Source: Anthopleura xanthogrammica
Lineage: Eukaryota; Cnidaria; Anthozoa; Actiniaria; Actiniidae
Direction of reading: 5' to 3'
Length of the DNA: 64,000 nucleotides
Assembly: GCA_964019055.1 (NCBI GenBank)
Contig: OZ025211.1
Span: 7,194,400-7,258,399 of the forward strand
Shown here: in pieces, positions 47,924-64,000 of the stretch
Layout: the number at the start of each line of letters is the position of its first letter
Position numbering within the stretch: position 1 is the first letter of the stretch
Program-made: the position numbers and the translations under genes
Notes under the pieces: generated by a model
Databases searched by the model: none
Seen by the model: only the letters and a program-made list of their open reading frames with translations
Told to the model about the DNA's origin: nothing

Positions 47924-50900
47924 TCACTGCTTGAAATTATTTCCATTCAAAACGGAATGCAAATCTTCTAGACTGGATGCCACGCATTCCAGGAATTCCT
48001 TGGCGTTACCACCGTTTTCGTAACAAGTCACATTACAGCCCAATCGATCATCGAAGATCCCATACCCTACCCCTAAGCCTTCTGGGATAACAGGAGCGAA
48101 ACCACCGATCAAGATAGCTGGGCTTGACAAGGTGCTGGTCGAGAGGTAGATACGGTTGATTTTAGTGTAGGCTTCGTCTTGGAATATATCTGGTTGTTGT
48201 CCTGATGCTTCTGCTAGTACTCGAAGGGCAAATAAATGACGATCGAACCCTTGGCCTTAAAAAAAGTAAGGCATTGGTTTTGAATGTTGCAATATTAATT
48301 TTTATAATTTTGTTATTTATTTAATATGCAATTTATGACGATCTGCTTCTTACCCATGGCGGCTTCTTTGGTGAGTTTAGCATGCCAATCTGTTGCTTTC
48401 TTAATTCTGTTCATCATCTCATCGACGCCAGCTCGATGTGATTTATCGAATGCCTCACTGCAGGCAACGGTTGCATTACTGGCTGGCCTGATTGTCTCGG
48501 TACGACCATGCCTGAAGGCCGCGGTAGCGCATGACTCATAGGTAGGCACGAAGTGACCCTTTTGACGGTAAATGCCCATCTGTAATCACACAAGTAAACT
48601 ATTTATCGACAAATAATTTCACTACAGTGAGCTTATTTTAGTGTTGTGGCAAGACTGGACTGTCCACCCACTAACAACATTTTATCTGCGTTAAGACAGG
48701 TTGTGCGTGAAACAGTTATACGTCTCGCAACAATTTTCTAACGCGACGCAAGTCACGAGAAATCCTGGGCCCTACCGTACGAAGGGAGGATAGCGCTATC
48801 CGATGGATACATCTTATCCATTGGATAAAGTTATTGGATAACAGCATCGACTTATCCACTGGATAGGGATTTATCCATCGGATAGCGCTATCCTTCCTTC
48901 GTACAACTGAGCCCTGGCGTTTAACAGCGCCTTCAAACTAACCTGAAAAGCAAGCTGCATATAAGCATCTGGACTCAATTTCTTAGTCTTGATCCAATCT
49001 TTGCCATAGCTCTTTATCTCCAGGGTCTCTGTCTTCAGTGTACCGACCGTTTCGTCGAATTTCTCTTTCGCTACCTGTACCCCTCGTTCTAACTCAGGCG
49101 TCAAGGAGAATTCCAGTTTTCTAACCGTGCTCTCGCAGTTTATTGACTGGGCTTCCTGTGGCGTGATGGCCGAACGAGTAGAACTATCTTTGAAAACTTC
49201 ATTGAAAAAGCGAAGGACAGCGACGCCGTCTCCCCATGCGTGTTCAAAGTTGATTGACGATACTCCTTGTTTGCAGACGATGAGTTGAAACGATTTATCG
49301 AACCATCTTAAATAAAACCAACTCAAGGTTAGTTGTATTTACAAATGAGTAGAAAAAAAGATCAGTTTTGAATATCCTGTAAAAGGAGCACTGATGTTGG
49401 GGGAAGTAAGGTAAACGACGTTCGATTCCTGGGAAGTCACCCTTGAAGATGAAGAAGTAACTAACCACTTACCATTCCAATACCTTTCATTCACTTCTCT
49501 TTACTGCACTACACTAAATTATAGAACCCTGCAGTACAGTACCCAACAGTACACTGCACTCCACTGCACCGAACCACACTGCACCGCACTGCTCTACTAT
49601 ACTCTACCCTTCTCTACCCTACTCTACACTGCCCTGCTCCTTTTTGCACTGCTCTGCACTACACTACATTTCACTACATTACACTACATAACACTGTACT
49701 ACATACACTACACTACACTACACTACACTACACTACACTACACTGCTCTGCACTACACTACGCTGCTCTGCACTACACTACACTGCTCTGCACTACACTA
49801 CACTACACTACACTACACTACACTACACTACACTACACTACACTACACTACACTACACTACACTACACTACACTACACTACACTACACTACACTACACTA
49901 CACTACACTACACTACACTACACTACACTACACTACACTACACTACACTACACTACACTACACTACACTACACTACACTACACTACACTACACTACACTA
50001 CACTACACTACACTACACTACACTACACTACACTACACTACACTACACTACACTACACTACACTACACTACTCTACACTACACTACACTACACTACACTA
50101 CATATCACATTAGGTGAAACCATTACACTGTACTTCACTCCACACACCATCATGTCACTTTCCGTCACATCTCATAGTAGTTTACTTCTTCCACATAATG
50201 GGGAGAATGTTCACATGATAATAAATAAATGGTGTGTAGTTGATTACCTGTTCATCCCATCACCATGAAGCATAACCTGAGTCAAGTGAGCAGGCTCATG
50301 AGGTGCTTCATCATCCAAACACAATGCAAACAAAGCACTGTCAATCAACTTTAAAGCCTCATGATTGGCTGGAATGGCTGAGATGGCGTGACGCTGACTA
50401 GCCCACGTGTCACGGTCTTCGGTCGTTAGAACTCCAATGGGATGTCTTGGGGGAGGGGAGGGGTTTGTGAGGATTTCTTTGAGGTTCTGGTAAATTGTTG
50501 AAGTAGGGATAATGTTACCTATGAATCAAATAGCATAACAGACATTTTGTCAGCATTGTGCAATTATTCAACTTAGGAATTAAAATTTTGCAATTCAGTT
50601 TTGAAATGTTCATAATTATTATTTGAAGAGAACACGACATATCGGTCATTTAAGCTTTGAAAACCCCATACATCATGTCAGGTCCAGCACAAGATAAGAA
50701 AAAACCTATGGATATAGAAATTCCACACTAAATCAATTTCTTACATGCAGTTTCTGATAATGTCACTAAAATCCTAAAGTTCTTGAAAAAATAATTTGGT
50801 GACATCACTTCAGTAGCCTAGAATGATTTAGTATCAGGACAAGAACATCAAAGACAACAGCATGAGTGCATTTTTTTTTGTGTGTGTGCCATCCTCAACA

Positions 50901-53900
50901 TGGTTGATTTCCTCAGCAGGATGCCATTTGCAGCATTTTCATGTTGTGTGGAGGACATCCACCACATTGAGGACGGCATGTGCACAAAAAAAATGTGCTT
51001 GCGCTGTCGTCTTTCACAATATCGTCTTGATGCTAAATCACGCTATTGAACATAGCCTAAGTAAATGTCAGTGTTCTTACCATCAGTAGTAATGACATCA
51101 AAGACATAGAAGTGTCCTTTATGCATGACCAACAGATGCCTGGTTCCTTCAAATGTCGCCAGTTTATCTTTTCCTTTGTTTGGGATTCTGGTAGAGCAGA
51201 ACAGCCTGTTATACTGACTCATGTCTAAGGGGAATGCCTTGGCTAGGAATGCACCATACCATGAAAGTTTTCTGGGAACAAACCTATATTTAAAACATGA
51301 ACAAATGGTCAAATTTGTTATTTGAATTTTTTTTTTGTACCTTTTCCATTTTTCTCCACTTTTTCAGAAAACAAAAATTACCAATTCGGAATGTGGCAGA
51401 CTCAAAGGGATGGCCTGGATCGAGGAAGCAAAAACGAGGCTAGTCAGCCATCCATGATCTGTGTTTTTATTCACCATTCGAGGTTCATCTTAAGGTTACT
51501 GAAGAACTTAAAAATCATTTTTTTGGGAAAGCCAGCTTTCCACACAACTTATTCTCAAGATAATGGTCTGAAATGGGAAAACATTATATCAAAGGGAAAG
51601 AAGACTATTAAAGATAATTTTTCACCTTATGATATTTTTAAACCAATCAGTATCACTTTTCTTTGGGTTGAGGTGAAACACATCAGGCTCAAGGACAGTC
51701 TCGTCCATGGATATCTTGAACCTTACTGCAGACTTTATGAAATTGGTAGCACGTATGAGCTACAGAAAAAAAAATCAAAAAATTAGATAACATTTCTATT
51801 TTTCTGTCACTGAAACTCAAGGCATGGCAAAGTTTTCTATCCTTTTGGCTGTCATCCGTCACATTTTCAATTTTTTGTACATTAAAACTTGCAATTTTGG
51901 CAAGGCCATATTTTGTGAGGCTTTAATTTTGCAATTCCAAACTAGAAAAACTTGCATTAAATTTCGAGAGAATGTGTTAGCAAAAGGTTTCTTGATTGAC
52001 AGTTTAGGCTCTAACCTGGTCATTATTCTCCTTTATCGGGTCATCTTTAAAGGTGATAAATGGATTGTAGTTTAATACAATGGATTTTCTGTCAGCAAGA
52101 TACATTTCAAACCATGGTTCTGTAAAAAAAATTAATTACCAAAAACAGTAAGTCAAGTTTGAAATATGAAGTGTAAGAAAAATCTAACAGAAAAATATAT
52201 TATATATGTTTGAATGAATCAATGAATAAATACATAAATGTATAGAACAATACTACCTTGTAATGTGTAAACAAATGGTTGAATTAATGAATGAATGAAT
52301 TTAGAATGGATGAATGGATGAAAAGATGGATGGGTGGATGAATGAATAGATAAATAAATGAATGAATGAATGAATGAATGAATGAATGAATGAATGAGTG
52401 GATGGATGGATGGATGGATGGATGGATGGATGGATGCATGGATGGATCGATGCATGGATGGATGGATGGATGGATGGATGGATGGATGGATGGATGGATG
52501 GATGGATGGATGGATGGATGGATGGATGGATGCATGGATGCATGGAAGAATGAATGAACAAACCAATAGACATAATTAATATTCCAATACCAACACATGT
52601 ACATGTACATACCTGAGATATAGCTTGTGTGTTTATTAATCTTGTCTTGCTTGGTGAGTTCAGCATTTAACACTGCATTTACAAACAGTAAAAAACATCT
52701 CATTCAATAGAATTTCTACCATACATTTTACCGTACCCTAAAACAATGCTGCGCTGATCAAAGTCTGATCTGCGCTGATCAAAGTCAGGGCACAGCAATT
52801 TCACAGATCAAATTTGTCAGATTTTGGTGAAGAGGAAAACCAGAGAATCTGGGCAAAAACCCTGCCAGTGTTTGCACCTGTCATTTCCTGACATTTTTTC
52901 AGAGAAAAAATTGCTCAATGACACAAACAAAAATCTATAAATTTATGTGCATTGGTGTTAAATTTTGTCTTCTTGTCATCATGATTAATCAACGTACCTG
53001 GTCCTTCTTGTTTCTGAAACTTTTCTGTCAATCTTTTTGTGACTTCATATTCTTCAGGAGTAAGTAGTGGCTTCTGTGAAGCCAGATAACGATGGCAAGT
53101 ATCTTCTAGTTTTGGGATTGGGAGTCTTGGTAGACTATCTTGGTAATGATATGTGTAGACCTTACTTTTAGGCAGGATGTATCTATCTTCATCAGAACTT
53201 GAAAGAGTTTTACAAGCATATTATATTAGTTTTTCATGAAGGTGCAGTATATTATCCCTACTACGTAATGTTAAAGCAGAAACTTCATCTTGGGTAGCAT
53301 GGGTGGCGTGGCTGCATGTTGATATGTCATCTTACACCTACACTGTGGTTCCAAAGGTTCGGGTCACTGGTGGGGGAGGGGGGGGGGGGGCAGGTGAGAG
53401 GTGGGTGCTATTACTGCTACCTGCTACACCACCCTTGCTTCCCATAACACATGAAATGCTTGGAAACTTGAATTTTCTGGATGGAAGTCCCCCCACCCCC
53501 TCCCTCAGCTATAACCCACATAAATTATGATTAACTCTTAGATATTAAACTAAATAAAAGATTAATGATCATCATCCTTGGCCAAATATGCTGTTCATAC
53601 TAAAAATAAAGTAAATGCAAATCTTACCTCTGTGTGGTGCTTTGAAACCGCTTTCCGAATGAACGGGACAAAAATGATGTACTACAGGTTACCTGAGGAT
53701 TGTAAACAATTCTTACATCAACTAGGTTCACAATAACGTTAATATTAATTTCTTTCCTGTTCTTAACAAATGTAGAGATTGGTTATAAAACTACGTAAAT
53801 CAAAACTTAGAAATATTTACAATTTGTGGAATTTCTTAAAGAAACAACTAAGATATTTTCCAAACTGACACCCGGCAAGACTTACCTTTTTTACCAAACG

Positions 53901-53954
53901 AAAATAATTTAGTCCGCTAATTTTATTACCACAAAGCAAGCTATAAGATGCCAT
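47924..53954 (-). CDS. CPT2: Carnitine O-palmitoyltransferase 2, mitochondrial
   Basis: Converts long-chain acylcarnitine back to acyl-CoA on the matrix side of the inner mitochondrial membrane, the entry step to beta-oxidation. Eleven exons in transcript order: 53954-53886, 53692-53628, 53197-52998, 52672-52613, 52119-52016, 51759-51626, 51283-51081, 50518-50248, 49306-48943, 48579-48354, 48255-47924. All junctions are GT-AG and in phase; 675 aa against 658 in human. Diagnostic blocks: [57 protein letters not shown], the catalytic motif [10 protein letters not shown] (His391), [38 protein letters not shown] and STSTLSSPA. The N-terminus is basic and Ser-rich, fitting a presequence. Introns 4 and 8 hold large microsatellites. 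It is head-to-head with PDHB. Confidence 0.96.
48764..48917. mobile_element. Palindromic repeat with GGATAGCGCTATCC core
   Basis: 154 bp with long inverted arms: CCTGGGCCCTACCGTACGAA at the left, TTCGTACAACTGAGCCCTGG at the right, each followed inward by GGATAGCGCTATCC. It ends 25 bases from CPT2 exon 9, inside intron 9. Confidence 0.7.
49490..50101. repeat. (CACTA)n pentanucleotide satellite
   Basis: From about 49683 to 50101 the sequence is almost pure CACTA; an older, mutated zone (CACTG, CTCTA, CACCG variants) extends back to about 49490. It lies in CPT2 intron 8, so the transcript would carry (UAGUG)n. Confidence 0.97.
52290..52548. repeat. (GAAT)n and (GGAT)n microsatellite
   Basis: A GAATG/GAAT zone changes into a long GGAT run with occasional GCAT. 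It lies in CPT2 intron 4, where the sense strand is (ATCC)n, ending about 65 bases after the exon 4 donor. Confidence 0.95.
52754..52865 (-). mobile_element. tRNA-derived SINE body, copy 9
   Basis: Plus strand: GATCAAAGTCAGGGCACAGC and GAGGAAAACCAGAGAATCTG, a diverged body in reverse. CPT2 intron 3. A GCTGATCAAAGTC(T/A) duplication is at its left edge. Confidence 0.5.
53289..53445. repeat. SINE head fragments with poly-G tract
   Basis: GGGTGGCGTGGCTGCATG at the left and, in reverse, CTACACCACCCTTGCTTCCC at the right flank a G-rich core (53369-53391). CPT2 intron 2. The G run could form a quadruplex. Confidence 0.45.
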
Positions 53955-54166
53955 CTTAAGTTCTAGAATCTAAGATGCTAAGCTACGATTATTCTAGGGC
54001 AAAAATAAATAAAGATTTGAGTTCAAAGTCCAGCAGACAAACTCGTACATTCATCCGCCATCTTGAATATGAAGCATCGGTGGTTGATACCAGCGGATAC
54101 CATGCGTGGATGGTCAAATCTGGCCTGCGCATCTTACTACTGAAGCCGGCCAAAAATAAAACCAAA
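53955..54166. promoter_or_regulatory. Bidirectional promoter region of CPT2 and PDHB
   Basis: Only 212 bp lie between the two start codons. A YY1-type element, CCGCCATCTTG, is at 54055-54065. No TATA box is evident toward either gene. Both transcripts must start within this stretch unless a non-coding first exon exists elsewhere. Confidence 0.6.
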
Positions 54167-63644
<9,478 letters not shown>

Positions 63645-64000
63645 ACGTTAACCCTTTTAAGACTTGGCGATCACATCTACTTACTACACGATATCCATGG
63701 GCCTATCATGGAGACCTAAAAAGCAGGTTTAACAGGTTTATATCTGGATTAACAACAAAATTGGTGTGATAGTATGAATTATAGTTTCCAAAATCCCAGC
63801 TCGTATGAAATAATAATTTTGGAAAATCGAAACATAGCTAAAAATTTTACAATTTATTTGTTTTATTGTTTTATTTAATGGTACAAGTGGCATAATTTTC
63901 TAGATTTCTTTTTGACCTCTATGTAATCAAACGGTAACGAAATAACATTCACGAGGTTGACATGCAGTACATACACAAACTTTATAAATGTGTCAAACTT

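Noticed and set aside
51322..51786. 154-codon plus-strand frame
   Set aside because: It runs antisense across CPT2 exon 6 and its flanking introns, and includes a MITE fragment. The minus-strand frame has clear CPT2 homology.
52219..52703. Minus-strand Ile-His-Pro-Ser repeat frames of 115-139 codons
   Set aside because: Product of the GGAT/GAAT microsatellite in CPT2 intron 4, partly overlapping a real CPT2 exon in another frame.

Overview
The window is eukaryotic nuclear DNA from an animal, most likely a cnidarian and probably an anthozoan such as a stony coral or anemone. Genes are split by many GT-AG introns, intergenic DNA is AT-rich and crowded with short non-autonomous transposons and tRNA-derived SINEs, and one secreted protease carries a row of ShK domains, a module especially abundant in cnidarians. 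No taxon marker is present, so the assignment is an inference. All gene models below were assembled by hand from exons whose splice sites and reading phases close without a break.

Layout. 1-5.5 kb: gene-poor. 5.8-7.0 kb (+): a FEZF-type six-zinc-finger repressor with an unexpected N-terminal SNAG motif. 7.5-13.9 kb: gene-poor, several MITEs and a SINE. 14.3-19.8 kb (-): mitochondrial phosphate carrier SLC25A3, 7 exons, 354 aa. 20.3-23.0 kb (+): a CYP3-clan cytochrome P450, 3 exons, 499 aa, head-to-head with SLC25A3. 24.4-27.5 kb (+): an unassigned coiled-coil protein, 7 exons, 254 aa. 28.5-37.7 kb (+): a secreted astacin metalloprotease with two TSP1 repeats, a MAM domain and four ShK domains, 17 exons, 767 aa. 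38.4-46.9 kb (+): a VWA/Cache-domain single-pass membrane protein of the alpha2delta/CACHD1 type, 14 exons, 1148 aa. 47.9-54.0 kb (-): carnitine palmitoyltransferase 2 (CPT2), 11 exons, 675 aa. 54.2-63.6 kb (+): pyruvate dehydrogenase E1 beta (PDHB), 13 exons, 365 aa, head-to-head with CPT2, with only 212 bp between the two start codons.

How the genes relate. Three are core mitochondrial genes (phosphate import, long-chain acyl entry to beta-oxidation, pyruvate oxidation). The CPT2/PDHB pair is striking because the two routes that deliver acetyl-CoA to the mitochondrion share one short promoter region. The astacin and VWA/Cache genes are both extracellular-facing and lie in tandem 0.8 kb apart, but nothing in the sequence proves a shared function.

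Repeats. At least seven MITE or palindrome families, a SINE family with ten or more pieces, a second tRNA-like element, a 0.4 kb (CACTA)n array, a 1.4 kb minisatellite built on ATGATGATAC, and a roughly 0.4 kb minisatellite that seems to have grown from a dispersed-repeat fragment. Most sit in introns. I see no CRISPR, no bacterial operon, no autonomous transposon and no viral gene.
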